Assembly: GCF_001636345.1 (NCBI RefSeq)
Contig: NZ_KV440945.1
Coordinates: 1,961,631-2,025,630 of the forward strand
Length of the DNA stretch: 64,000 nt
Source: Cytobacillus gottheilii
GTDB lineage: Bacteria > Bacillota > Bacilli > Bacillales > Cytobacillaceae
Direction of reading: 5' to 3'
The translations under genes were made by a program, and so were the position numbers. Positions 7,416 to 15,540 of the stretch are shown in pieces. The stretch's first letter is position 1; the number at the start of each line of letters is the position of its first letter. The notes under the pieces were generated by a model. That model was not told where the DNA came from, ran no database searches, and worked only from the letters and a program-made list of their open reading frames with translations.

Positions 7416-8267
7416 GTGGCAGGATTGACTGATAGAGCAGTATTAAATAATGCAGCTGAAATTAATTTTAAAGCAGATTGTCTGAATTGTTTTGGGCTTT
7501 GCTGTGTAGCATTGCCTTACGCGAAATCTGCTGACTTTGCATACAACAAAAATGCAGGTACACCCTGCCGGAATTTACAGAGTAACTTTTTGTGCAGCAT
7601 TCACGAAAATCTGCGGGGAAGCAATTTCCGGGGCTGTGCTGTATACGAATGTTTTGGAGCCGGTCAAAAAGTTTCACAAGTGACCTTTAAAGGAAGAGAC
7701 TGGAGGGAAAATAGAGACCTAGCAGATGAAATGTTTCATGTGTTTCCAATCATGCAGCAGCTGCATGAAATGTTAATGTATGTGACAGAGGCCTTATCAT
7801 TTGTAGAAAACCGTTCACTGCATTCCTCATTGAAAGAAGTCCAGTCTGAAACTGAAAGAATCACTTTTTTAGGTCCAGATGAATTGGTGAAGATAAATAT
7901 AGATGAACATCGTGCTGCAGTAAACGAACTGCTGCTGAAAACAAGCAAGATGGTACGCTCTAAATTTCTTCCGAAAGATGGACAAGAGCAGCAGGTCAGA
8001 GGGATGGAATTTATAGGAGCCAAGCTGTCGGGCAAAAAATTTAGAGGCAAGAGTTTCCGCGGAGCCCTGCTAATCGCTGCTGACCTAAGAAATGCTGATC
8101 TCCGTGTGACAGATATGATAGGTGCTGATTTGCGTGATGCAGATCTAAGTGGAGCAAATCTTACAGATAGCTTCTTTCAGACACAGGCTCAGGTGAATGC
8201 TGCTATAGGAAATAAACAAACCCTGCTTCCGAAAAGACTTGAAATGCCAGAGCATTGGAAACGGTAG
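7416..8267 (+). CDS. Pentapeptide-repeat protein with Cys-rich N-terminus, about 280 aa
   Basis: Residues 20-85 hold nine cysteines (C-x2-C-x3-CC, then spaced single Cys), a pattern like metal-binding clusters. Residues about 200-262 are pentapeptide repeats (A(D/N)LxxADL type) that should fold as a right-handed beta helix. The middle is helical. No signal peptide is seen, so it is probably cytoplasmic. The start is uncertain: GTG at 7416 is only one or two bases from GAGGGA, while TTG at 7425 has about 10 bases of spacing and may be the true start. It lies between hcp and a Crp/Fnr regulator, which fits a redox or metal role, but function is unknown. Confidence 0.8.
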   Translation: MAGLTDRAVLNNAAEINFKADCLNCFGLCCVALPYAKSADFAYNKNAGTPCRNLQSNFLCSIHENLRGSNFRGCAVYECFGAGQKVSQVTFKGRDWRENRDLADEMFHVFPIMQQLHEMLMYVTEALSFVENRSLHSSLKEVQSETERITFLGPDELVKINIDEHRAAVNELLLKTSKMVRSKFLPKDGQEQQVRGMEFIGAKLSGKKFRGKSFRGALLIAADLRNADLRVTDMIGADLRDADLSGANLTDSFFQTQAQVNAAIGNKQTLLPKRLEMPEHWKR

Positions 8268-8310
8268 TTTGATAGGTTTTCATAAAAGGGCAGGGGGCGT
8301 GGGTTAAACA

Positions 8311-8453
8311 CCGAAGTCAGAGAATCTAGCCGAGGTGGGTAGTTAAAAAGAGAAATAAACGACCGAAGGGGACTGATCTAGCCGAGATGAGTAGTTAAAA
8401 AGAGAGGGGTATCTCCGCCGAAATTGGTCGATCCAGCAGAGCTCCCTCTTTTA
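8311..8453. repeat. Imperfect tandem repeat of about 50 bp, two units plus a partial third
   Basis: Unit 1 (8311-8361) and unit 2 (8363-8416) both carry CCGAAG..., ATCTAGCCGAG.TG.GTAG and TTAAAAAGAGA. The third unit (from 8417) is truncated at GATCCAGCAGAG. The last part, AAAAAGAGAGGGG at about 8396-8408 with CCCTCTTTT at about 8445-8453, forms an inverted repeat that could end transcription of the minus-strand Crp/Fnr gene. Confidence 0.7.
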
Positions 8454-8484
8454 TCCACAAAACTTCCCCTCATTACACAAATCA

Positions 8485-9168
8485 TTAAAATTTATCCATT
8501 GCTGCAAGGAGCCGATCTGGTTCAATAATGATGCCTCCGGTACTATGCTCTAAGATGATGTTTTCTTTTTTCATTTTGGTTAACGTCCTGCTGATGGTTT
8601 CTCTTGATGTGCCAATCATTTGGGCGATTTCCTTATTTGTCATTTTTAATTTAAGAAGGTAAGTCTCTTTATCGATCAATTTTCCTTCTTTTTTAGCGAG
8701 CATAATCAGCAGTTTTACAAGCTGCATATTAGAATTGTCCAAAACTTGCGCTTCCAGTCTCTCCTGTAGATCAACTATTTTTTCACCCAGCACTTTTAAC
8801 ATTTTGACCGCAAGCTCAGGGTTTGTCATGAGAATTTTTTCAAATTTTGTATTGGGTACGACAACAAGCTGAGCTTGTTCTATGACTTCTGCAAAGGCTG
8901 GATACTGTCCCCCTCTAAAAAAGCCAACATGCGGAAACATATCTCCTGCTTTCAGCATATTAACAATCTGTTCCTTCCCGCTGCTATCACATTTATATAT
9001 TTTAATGCGTCCTCTTTTTATAAAATAAACATTCTCCAGTTGTTCGCCTTGCATAAAAACATGGCTGCCTTTATTCATTTCCCTTATGATCGAAATCTCT
9101 TTAATTTTTTTCAATTCCGTCGCGTTAAGCTGTTTAAAAACCGAAAATTGAGTAAGGAACTCTCCCAT
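8485..9168 (-). CDS. Crp/Fnr family transcription regulator, 227 aa
   Basis: Residues about 10-125 form a cyclic-nucleotide-type sensor domain (KGSHVFMQGEQLENVYFI, then RGRIKIYK). A long dimer helix follows, and a winged helix spans about 150-220 with MTNKEIAQMIGTSRE and recognition helix SRETISR at 188-194. Glu, Ser and Arg in that helix match the Fnr class, so GTGA or TTGA half-sites are expected. It has a single cysteine (Cys60), so it cannot hold the Fe-S cluster of oxygen-sensing Fnr. The signal is unknown. GTGA-N6-TCAC sites occur upstream of hcp and of the ba3 oxidase in this window. Specific orthology is not resolved. Confidence 0.88.
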   Translation of the reverse strand: MGEFLTQFSVFKQLNATELKKIKEISIIREMNKGSHVFMQGEQLENVYFIKRGRIKIYKCDSSGKEQIVNMLKAGDMFPHVGFFRGGQYPAFAEVIEQAQLVVVPNTKFEKILMTNPELAVKMLKVLGEKIVDLQERLEAQVLDNSNMQLVKLLIMLAKKEGKLIDKETYLLKLKMTNKEIAQMIGTSRETISRTLTKMKKENIILEHSTGGIIIEPDRLLAAMDKF

Positions 9169-9448
9169 CTCTTTTCACTTCCTTATAGAGAAACCTTTTT
9201 GATTTTGTTGGTTTTCCCTATAATTAGCATAACAAAAATGTCAGAGGTGAGAAGACAGCTCTTTTGTCTATTAAATGAACTTTTCAATAGAATTTATGAT
9301 CAATAAATGGTGAGCAAAAAGGAAAAAACTAGCTGCCGCTTTCCCGTCCATTACCATTTCAAATTCTTCAATACTTCTTCATGGTCTCACTATTTAAGAA
9401 AGCAATTTCCTTTTTTCCTGCTGGAAATAATTTTTTTAGGTTAAGCTC

Positions 9449-9477
9449 TTTTGCAACGAACGTTTATTCGCTAAAAT
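9449..9477 (+). promoter_or_regulatory. Promoter with LexA-like box upstream of mrfA
   Basis: CGAACGTTTATTCG (9457-9470) resembles the Bacillus SOS box CGAAC-N4-GTTCG, with one half-site mismatch. It lies between TTTTGC (9449-9454) and TAAAAT (9472-9477), spaced 17 bp, about 23 bp before the mrfA start codon. The gene-free stretch 9169-9499 otherwise shows no structure. Confidence 0.5.
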
Positions 9478-9499
9478 AGATGAGAGAGGGGTGAGTGCT

Positions 9500-11785
9500 A
9501 TGAAACTTAAAAAAAGTTTGCAGGATATACTAAAAGATTTAAATTCTTCGAGCCAATTCAATGAAAATATTGTTCATTGGAAAACAATTGAGGAGAAGGA
9601 AGCAAAGACCACCCACCTTCCAGATGATTTGCATCCATCACTTCAAAAGGCATTGCAGGAAAGAGGCATTTCTAATTTATATACACATCAAAAATCAGCA
9701 TATGATGCAGTGATGCAAGGAAGAAGCATTGTTGCAGTTACCCCGACAGCATCTGGTAAAACACTATGCTATAACCTGCCTGTGCTTCAGACCATTATAA
9801 ATGACTCAAATGCAAGAGCGTTGTATATGTTTCCGACGAAGGCACTTGCACAAGATCAGAAAACAGAAATAAATGAATTGATTGCCGGAACTGGCTTAAA
9901 TATAAACAGCTATACATATGACGGAGATACGTCTCCAGGGATACGGCAAAAAGTGCGAAAAGCAGGTCATGTGGTTATTACCAATCCCGATATGCTCCAT
10001 AGTGCCATTTTGCCTCACCATACAAAATGGGTATCTCTATTTGAAAACCTTAAATATGTTGTTATTGACGAACTGCATATTTATCGCGGTGTTTTTGGAA
10101 GTCATGTAGCTAATGTGATTAGACGGCTGAAAAGGATTTGCCGTTTTTATGGAAGCGACCCTATTTTTATATGTACATCTGCAACTATTGCTAATCCGCA
10201 GGAGCTTGCCGAAGAGCTGACTGAAAATAAAGTAAAACTTATAGATAATAATGGAGCGCCAAGCGGCAAGAAGCACTTTGTTTTTTACAATCCGCCTGTT
10301 GTAAATATACCGCTTAATATTAGACGCAGTGCAACTCTGGAGGTTCGGAAGCTGGCTGGGACACTGCTGAAAAATAAAATTCAAACCATTGTTTTTGCGA
10401 GAAGCAGGGTAAGAGTTGAAATTTTGTTAACGTATCTGCAGGAACTTGTAAAACATAAGCTTGGACCTAAAGCGATTAGAGGATATCGCGGCGGTTATTT
10501 GCCAACCGAAAGAAGAGAAATAGAAAAAGGTTTGCGTTCTGGAGATATTTACGGTGTTGTCAGTACGAATGCCCTTGAACTAGGTGTTGATATTGGTCAG
10601 CTGCAGGTTTGTATTATGACAGGATATCCCGGTTCGATTGCGAGCTCATGGCAGCAGGCTGGACGGGCAGGCAGGAGACATGAGGAGTCGCTAGTCATCA
10701 TGGTGGCAAGCTCTAGCCCGCTTGATCAGTTTGTAATCAGTAATCCAGATTACTTTTTTAGTAAAAGTCCTGAAACGGCTCGTATTCATGCTAACAACCT
10801 CGTGATTCTGATTGATCATATGAAATGTGCTGCATTTGAACTTCCATTTAAACTTGGAGATACTTTTGGCAGCTTTGAAGCAGATGAAGTGCTTGATTAT
10901 TTAGCGGAAGAAAGAGTGCTGCATCAAAATGGAGATAAATATTACTGGATGAATGATGCTTTTCCTGCACATAATGTCAGCCTCCGTTCTGCATCACAGG
11001 AAAATGTCGTGATTATTGATCAAAGCGATATTGCCAATGTCAGGGTTATTGGTGAGATGGACCGTTTTTCAGCGATGACCTTGCTTCATGATGAGGCCAT
11101 ATACTTGCATCAAGGCAGACAATTCCAAGTAGAGCTTCTAGATTGGGAGGAAAAAAAGGCGTTTGTCAGAGAAGTAAACGCTGATTATTTTACGGATGCC
11201 AATCTAGCGGTAGAGCTAAAGGTGCTAGAACAGGACAAATCCAGAAGTGGAGGATATGGCGAAATCGGTTATGGCGATGTAAGTGTCAGAGCGATGGCTA
11301 CTATATTTAAAAAGATCAAGTTCGAAACACATGAAAACATAGGCTCAGGTCCAATCACGCTTCCAGAGGAAGAGCTTCACACAAATGCAACTTGGATTTC
11401 ACTGCAGGAGAACTTATTTCAAAGTGATCAAAATCGCCTTGAACAGAGCTTAATTGGACTCTCACATGCCATTAAGCATATTGTTCCGCTATTTGTGATG
11501 TGTGACCCGCAGGATGTTCATGTAGTGCCGGAGGTAAAGGCAACACATAATCAGCTTCCTGTCATCTTCTTTTATGATCGTTATCCTGGAGGTGTCGGAT
11601 TGAGTGAAAAAATCTTTGATAACATTGAACAAATCATGAACGAGACAAAAGGACTAATCACAAGATGCCAGTGTGAAAGCGGGTGTCCTTCCTGTATCGG
11701 GATGGATATTACATCTTCCTCTGCTAAAAAAGATGTGTTTACTTTGATCAATTCCATTCATACCGGTGAGAAATATGAGTCTTAA
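9500..11785 (+). CDS. mrfA: DEAD/DEAH-box helicase MrfA (YprA), 761 aa
   Basis: In B. subtilis MrfA (YprA) is a 3'-to-5' DNA helicase that works with MrfB in excision repair of mitomycin C lesions, independent of UvrABC. Seen here: P-loop TPTASGKT near residues 82-90, DELH box near 190, a helicase C domain with ELGVDIG and QQAGRAGRR, and a DUF1998-type C-terminus with CQCESGCPSC (about 723-732), matching the zinc site of the family. A GTG at 9491 could start the frame, but ATG at 9500 has AGAGGGG at correct distance and I prefer it. It overlaps mrfB by 11 bases, and a LexA-like box lies in its promoter. Confidence 0.93.
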   Translation: MKLKKSLQDILKDLNSSSQFNENIVHWKTIEEKEAKTTHLPDDLHPSLQKALQERGISNLYTHQKSAYDAVMQGRSIVAVTPTASGKTLCYNLPVLQTIINDSNARALYMFPTKALAQDQKTEINELIAGTGLNINSYTYDGDTSPGIRQKVRKAGHVVITNPDMLHSAILPHHTKWVSLFENLKYVVIDELHIYRGVFGSHVANVIRRLKRICRFYGSDPIFICTSATIANPQELAEELTENKVKLIDNNGAPSGKKHFVFYNPPVVNIPLNIRRSATLEVRKLAGTLLKNKIQTIVFARSRVRVEILLTYLQELVKHKLGPKAIRGYRGGYLPTERREIEKGLRSGDIYGVVSTNALELGVDIGQLQVCIMTGYPGSIASSWQQAGRAGRRHEESLVIMVASSSPLDQFVISNPDYFFSKSPETARIHANNLVILIDHMKCAAFELPFKLGDTFGSFEADEVLDYLAEERVLHQNGDKYYWMNDAFPAHNVSLRSASQENVVIIDQSDIANVRVIGEMDRFSAMTLLHDEAIYLHQGRQFQVELLDWEEKKAFVREVNADYFTDANLAVELKVLEQDKSRSGGYGEIGYGDVSVRAMATIFKKIKFETHENIGSGPITLPEEELHTNATWISLQENLFQSDQNRLEQSLIGLSHAIKHIVPLFVMCDPQDVHVVPEVKATHNQLPVIFFYDRYPGGVGLSEKIFDNIEQIMNETKGLITRCQCESGCPSCIGMDITSSSAKKDVFTLINSIHTGEKYES

Positions 11786-13055
11786 AAATAAACTTAATAG
11801 GCTTAAGCCTTTTCTTGGAACAGAGCAGCCTAAAAAAGAAACGATAAAGTCGTCAAGTCTGCATAATGAAACTGAGATTCCATTTCAATCGGAATGGGAA
11901 AAAGCAGGTTTCTTTCCTTTTTATTTTGATCAAACGTATTGTTTGGTAAGAGAGAAGCGTTATCCTCTTCATGCTAGGCATGGCACGTATACCTTAAATG
12001 AGTTTATTGATGCTGTGGAAGCTTGGAATCAAACAGATATAAACCATCCTCTTTCCTCAGCTGGTCATAAACCAAGTGATCTTTTTTTCTTTGATACAGA
12101 GACAACAGGATTAGGAGGGGGAGCGGGCAACACAATCTTTTTGCTGGGGCATGCAAGCATAGCTGGAGATGAAGTAATCGTAAAACAGCATGTTCTCCCG
12201 CATCCGGGTGCAGAGGTCGCTCTATACCAAAGCTTTTTAACAAGTGTTGATTATACAACCATGGTGACATATAACGGAAAGGCATTTGACTGGCCTCAAG
12301 TGAAAACACGGCACACTTTAATTCGTGACCAGGTGCCTAAGCTGCCTCCTTTTGGTCATTTTGATTTGTATCATGGTGCAAGAAGAATATGGAAGCATCA
12401 GCTTGAACGCATGAAGCTATCTATTGTAGAAAAAGAAATACTTGGAGTACAGCGGCAAGATGATATCCCTGGATACTTGGCTCCAATGATTTATTATGAT
12501 TTTCTGGAAAGTAAAAATCCTGAAGGCATGCTGGGAATTATTCGCCATAATGAAATCGATATCTTATCTCTAATCAGTTTGTATACCCACATATCGTTTC
12601 AGCTGCTTCAATTTGAAAGGGAGCAAACAGCGAAGGCTGCATATGAGACTGGAAGGTGGTATGCTGCACTTGGGGAAACAGCTGCCGCAGAATTAGCATT
12701 TAAAAAGCTGCTGAAGGGCAATGAGCCAGAAAAGTTTAAAGCGAAATATGAATTAGCAAAGCAGTATAAAAAGAATGGGAATGTGAACAAAGCTCTGTCC
12801 CTTTGGAAAGAGGTTGCTGAATACGGTGAGCCAAAGCAAATGTTTGCAGCCTGTATAGAAATCGCTAAGTTCTACGAACATAAAGAGAAAGACTATACTG
12901 AAGCAAGCAAATATGCATATAAAGCCAATAGGCTCCTTAGTGCAAAGCAGCAATTCCCTATTCCTAATAATGAAAATATACAGAAGCGCCTAGACCGGCT
13001 GGAAGCAAAATTATCGAAAGAGCAATTGATTTTGATTTCTATGGACAAAAAATGA
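11775..13055 (+). CDS. mrfB: DEDDh exonuclease MrfB (YprB) with TPR tail, 426 aa
   Basis: MrfB (YprB) is the metal-dependent exonuclease partner of MrfA. An RNase H-fold exonuclease domain begins with FFDTETTGLGGGAGNT (about 104-119), carrying the catalytic Asp and Glu, and continues through TYNGKAFDWP to HNEIDILSL (His and Asp). Residues about 285-410 form tetratricopeptide-type helices (ETGRWYAALGETAAAE and onward) that probably mediate protein contact. The start at ATG 11775 (MSLKNK) lies inside the end of mrfA, so translation is coupled. An upstream GTG at 11766 is less likely. No terminator is obvious directly after the stop. Confidence 0.92.
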   Translation: MSLKNKLNRLKPFLGTEQPKKETIKSSSLHNETEIPFQSEWEKAGFFPFYFDQTYCLVREKRYPLHARHGTYTLNEFIDAVEAWNQTDINHPLSSAGHKPSDLFFFDTETTGLGGGAGNTIFLLGHASIAGDEVIVKQHVLPHPGAEVALYQSFLTSVDYTTMVTYNGKAFDWPQVKTRHTLIRDQVPKLPPFGHFDLYHGARRIWKHQLERMKLSIVEKEILGVQRQDDIPGYLAPMIYYDFLESKNPEGMLGIIRHNEIDILSLISLYTHISFQLLQFEREQTAKAAYETGRWYAALGETAAAELAFKKLLKGNEPEKFKAKYELAKQYKKNGNVNKALSLWKEVAEYGEPKQMFAACIEIAKFYEHKEKDYTEASKYAYKANRLLSAKQQFPIPNNENIQKRLDRLEAKLSKEQLILISMDKK

Positions 13056-13160
13056 CAAATTTCTTCTATTATCCACATTTTCCTAGTTGTCTGTACATCT
13101 TAATGGCTGTAAAATGATATGTATAATGAGTAAACTTGGAAAAGTGAGTGAACTGCCAGT

Positions 13161-13256
13161 ATGTATAAAGCGATTTTATTCTTGTTTTTTGCTGTGATCA
13201 TTTTTACTGCTCTGCTTTTATCAGGCATGAAGGATAGTTTTTATAGCTTGTTATAA
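13161..13256 (+). CDS. Putative 31-aa single-span membrane peptide
   Basis: The ORF encodes 31 residues with one hydrophobic segment (about 4-22) and the end KDSFYSLL. The ribosome site is weak (only GTGAG at distance). Bacillaceae have many such small membrane peptides, but nothing here confirms expression. Confidence 0.3.
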   Translation: MYKAILFLFFAVIIFTALLLSGMKDSFYSLL

Positions 13257-13292
13257 TAGCAAAATGGGTTTAAATTAGGTTCTTTCATTAGT

Positions 13293-13320
13293 ACAAGATA
13301 CCCGGCTTCATCATAGATTA
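13293..13320 (+). promoter_or_regulatory. Sigma-K-like promoter of cotD
   Basis: AC (13293-13294) and CATAGATTA (13312-13320) are spaced 17 bp, matching the AC...CATAnnnTA pattern of mother-cell sigma-K promoters. They lie about 45 bp before the cotD start, and cotD of B. subtilis is sigma-K dependent. Confidence 0.5.
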
Positions 13321-13363
13321 TTAATGTAAATAAAATATAAATGATGAAAGGGGATCTTCACTT

Positions 13364-13750
13364 ATGCATTGCGGACCAAAGAAAACGAATGTTTTACCTG
13401 CAGTTGTGCATCCGACGAAGTGCTGTGTGAACAACACATTCCAAAACAACGTGGTGCCACATATTCATCCAACTCATACAACTACAGTCAACCATATTAA
13501 CTATGATCACGTTCATTACTTCCCGCAAACTCATTCTACTGTAAACGAGGTAACGAACCAGCAATTTGTAGCAGGACCAGGTCCAGTTCCAGGATTCGGA
13601 GCTGCTCCAGGATTTGGCGGTCCAGGACCAGGGTTTGGTGCTCCAGGACCAGGATTTGGCGGTCCAGGACCAGGTTTTGGCACTCCAGGACCAGGCTTCG
13701 GTACTCCAGGACCAGGTTTCGGCGCTCCTGGTTTCGGTTTCCGTAAATAA
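13364..13750 (+). CDS. cotD: Inner spore coat protein CotD with Gly/Pro/Phe repeat tail, 128 aa
   Basis: The N-terminal half (1-68) is His- and Thr-rich with a Cys-Cys pair (HPTKCCVNN) and HIHPTHTTTVNHINYDHVHYFPQ, matching the CotD coat family. The C-terminal half is about six tandem GFGxPGP heptads (21-bp units) ending GFGFRK. B. subtilis CotD is about 75 aa, so the repeat tail is an expansion of this lineage. GGGGATC lies ahead of the ATG. It is probably expressed in the mother cell late in sporulation (see the promoter entry). A hairpin with a short T tract follows. Confidence 0.88.
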   Translation: MHCGPKKTNVLPAVVHPTKCCVNNTFQNNVVPHIHPTHTTTVNHINYDHVHYFPQTHSTVNEVTNQQFVAGPGPVPGFGAAPGFGGPGPGFGAPGPGFGGPGPGFGTPGPGFGTPGPGFGAPGFGFRK

Positions 13751-13767
13751 GGTTTTTGCTGAAAGCT

Positions 13768-13801
13768 TTGGAATGATGGAGATCATTCCAGAGCTTTTTT
13801 G
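13768..13801 (+). terminator. Terminator of cotD
   Basis: AGCTTTGGAATGAT pairs with ATCATTCCAGAGCT (one G-T), then TTTTTT follows. Confidence 0.8.
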
Positions 13802-13984
13802 TATTTCATGAAAACAGGTCTTCCTCTTGCTGTTAGTAAATAAAGTTTTAAAATTAAAAGACAAGTACATGACTGATAAACACTTCGATTAATTTTCTTA
13901 TCAAAAAGAAGTGATGTTATGGTAAAATAAAGTCAATACATAATCCCTGCTGCAGGCAGGTGATTAAATAGGGAGCTTTTTTAT

Positions 13985-14554
13985 TTGGCTAAGGTTGCAA
14001 TGGTATCAGGGTACAAGCCGTTTGAACTTGGCATTTTTCAAATGGATCACCCTTCCGTTAAATTTATTAAGTTGGCACTTAAAAAGCATATATTGCAATT
14101 AGCAGATGAGGGTTTAGAGTGGGTTTTAATCAGCGGACAGCTTGGCACAGAGCTATGGGCGGCTGAAGTCGTTTTTGAATTGCAGCTTGAAGGATATCAT
14201 GAACTGCAGCTCGCAGTCATCACGCCATTTTACGAGCAAGAACAAAACTGGAGTGATAAAAATAAAGAATGGTATGAATCGGTGCTTGCCGGTGCTGATT
14301 TTATTGAATCGGTATCTCACAAACCATATGAGGGTCCGCAGCAGCTCAGGCTAAAAAATCAATTTGTTGTTGAAAAAAGCGATACATTAGTTTTATTTTA
14401 TGATCCAGAAAAAGAAGGAAGTCCGAAGTTCTTATATGAGGCTGCAAAACAAAAGGACGATGCAGAGAACTATGAGATCAGGCAAATCACTTTCTATGAT
14501 CTGCAAGTGCTTGTTGAAGAAGAACAACTGAATTCACATGACAGCTATGATTAA
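13985..14554 (+). CDS. ypsA: YpsA, SLOG-superfamily protein (DUF1273), 189 aa
   Basis: The sequence strongly resembles remembered B. subtilis Yps[11 protein letters not shown] at the start, then [34 protein letters not shown] and [14 protein letters not shown]. The fold is SLOG-type (a nucleotide-like ligand is expected). YpsA affects cell division in B. subtilis and S. aureus, and gpsB lies directly downstream here as there. The start is TTG at 13985 ([13 protein letters not shown]), chosen because the N-terminus then aligns with the family. ATG at 14000 would truncate the first strand. GGGAG precedes at workable distance. Confidence 0.92.
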   Translation: MAKVAMVSGYKPFELGIFQMDHPSVKFIKLALKKHILQLADEGLEWVLISGQLGTELWAAEVVFELQLEGYHELQLAVITPFYEQEQNWSDKNKEWYESVLAGADFIESVSHKPYEGPQQLRLKNQFVVEKSDTLVLFYDPEKEGSPKFLYEAAKQKDDAENYEIRQITFYDLQVLVEEEQLNSHDSYD

Positions 14555-14621
14555 AATTGACAAAAGACTATAGATTTGAAAAAATATAAAGAATGATTGG
14601 CGATATACTGAGGTGAAGATG

Positions 14622-14924
14622 ATGTTGGAGCAAAAGTTAAATTTAAGTGCTAAGGATATATTGGAAAAAGAATTTAAAACATCAATGAGAGGTTATAAAC
14701 CAGAAGATGTTGATAAATTCCTTGATGTCATAATTAAGGATTACGAAACATTTTTCTCCATGATTGATGAACTGCAGCAGGAAAATATGAGATTGAAAAA
14801 GCAGGCAGAGGAAACACCAAGACGTGCTGCTGCACCGCAGACTGCAGGTACAACAAATTTTGATATTTTAAAACGTCTCTCGAATCTTGAAAAGCATGTT
14901 TTTGGCAACAAACTGTACGATTGA
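14622..14924 (+). CDS. gpsB: Cell-division regulator GpsB, 100 aa
   Basis: GpsB is a DivIVA-like coiled-coil adaptor that shuttles PBP1 between side wall and septum. The DivIVA-type N-terminal domain reads [20 protein letters not shown], then [15 protein letters not shown], with a coiled coil to about residue 60. The conserved tail [21 protein letters not shown] forms the C-terminal trimer helix. ATG 14622 (MLEQKL) has AGGTGA at 5-base spacing. GTG at 14613 and ATG at 14619 are in frame but worse placed. It lies between ypsA and rnpB as in B. subtilis. Confidence 0.95.
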   Translation: MLEQKLNLSAKDILEKEFKTSMRGYKPEDVDKFLDVIIKDYETFFSMIDELQQENMRLKKQAEETPRRAAAPQTAGTTNFDILKRLSNLEKHVFGNKLYD

Positions 14925-14955
14925 CAGGATTTCTCTAGATTTCTTGTAAAAACCA

Positions 14956-14984
14956 TTGCTATTGCATAACATATTTCATATAAT
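14956..14984 (+). promoter_or_regulatory. Sigma-A promoter of rnpB
   Basis: TTGCTA (14956-14961), a 17-bp spacer and TATAAT (14979-14984). The expected start, near 14991, matches the 5' end of the RNA. Confidence 0.8.
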
Positions 14985-14997
14985 ACTATTTGTGTCA

Positions 14998-15396
14998 TTA
15001 ATAACGTTCGGGTAATCGCTGCAATTTTTATTGTAGAGGAAAGTCCATGCTCGCACTGGCTGAGATGCCGGTAGTGTTCGTGCCTAGCGAAGTCATAAGC
15101 TAGGGCAGTGTCAAAGCTGACGGCAGGGAAAACACCTAAGTCAATCATTGATATGGTGTGAATACCTTGAAAGTGCCACAGTGACGTAGCCTTTTCAGAA
15201 ATGAAAAGGGTGGAACGAGGTAAACCCCACGAGCGAGAAACCCAAATTATGGTAGGGGCACTTTCTCTGAGAAAATGAACGAAGAGAAGGACAAACATAT
15301 ATATGTTTGTAGATAGATGATTACCACCTATGTACGAGACTGAAGTCGTTTGCAGTACAATGGTACAAAACATGGCTTACAGAACGTTATTATTGC
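14998..15396 (+). ncRNA. rnpB: RNase P RNA, Bacillus (type B)
   Basis: The catalytic RNA of RNase P, which matures tRNA 5' ends. Recognisable conserved parts are CGTTCGGGTAATCGCTGCA at the 5' end, GAGGAAAGTCCATGCTCGCA (J/P4 region), GTGTTCGTGCCTAGCGAAG, GGCAGGGAAAACACC and the closing ACAGAACGTTAT that pairs with the start. Length near 400 nt and the internal layout fit type B. The exact ends are estimates. It has its own promoter, and a terminator lies at 15419. Confidence 0.95.
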
Positions 15397-15418
15397 GATT
15401 TTTTTTGGGAATAATTAT

Positions 15419-15448
15419 AAAGGCTCTCCACACAGGAGAGCCTTTCTT
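15419..15448 (+). terminator. Terminator of rnpB
   Basis: AAAGGCTCTC pairs with GAGAGCCTTT around CACACAG. A short T stretch follows. Confidence 0.85.
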
Positions 15449-15540
15449 GCAGTATGTAACTAAAAATTGGCAGATAAAATTCGATCTCAAGAATTTTACA
15501 TAGAATGTAATTGCAGAGAAAATGATGTTAGGGTGAGAAT

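Noticed and set aside
13590..13740. CRISPR-like direct repeats
   Set aside because: The 21-bp units are codons of the CotD heptads with no spacers.
13394..13870. Minus-strand ORF of 158 codons opposite cotD
   Set aside because: It mirrors the 21-bp repeat of cotD (Ser/Trp-rich shadow), with no ribosome site.
14741..15373. Minus-strand ORF of 210 codons across gpsB and rnpB
   Set aside because: It crosses the RNase P RNA and gpsB; a chance open frame.
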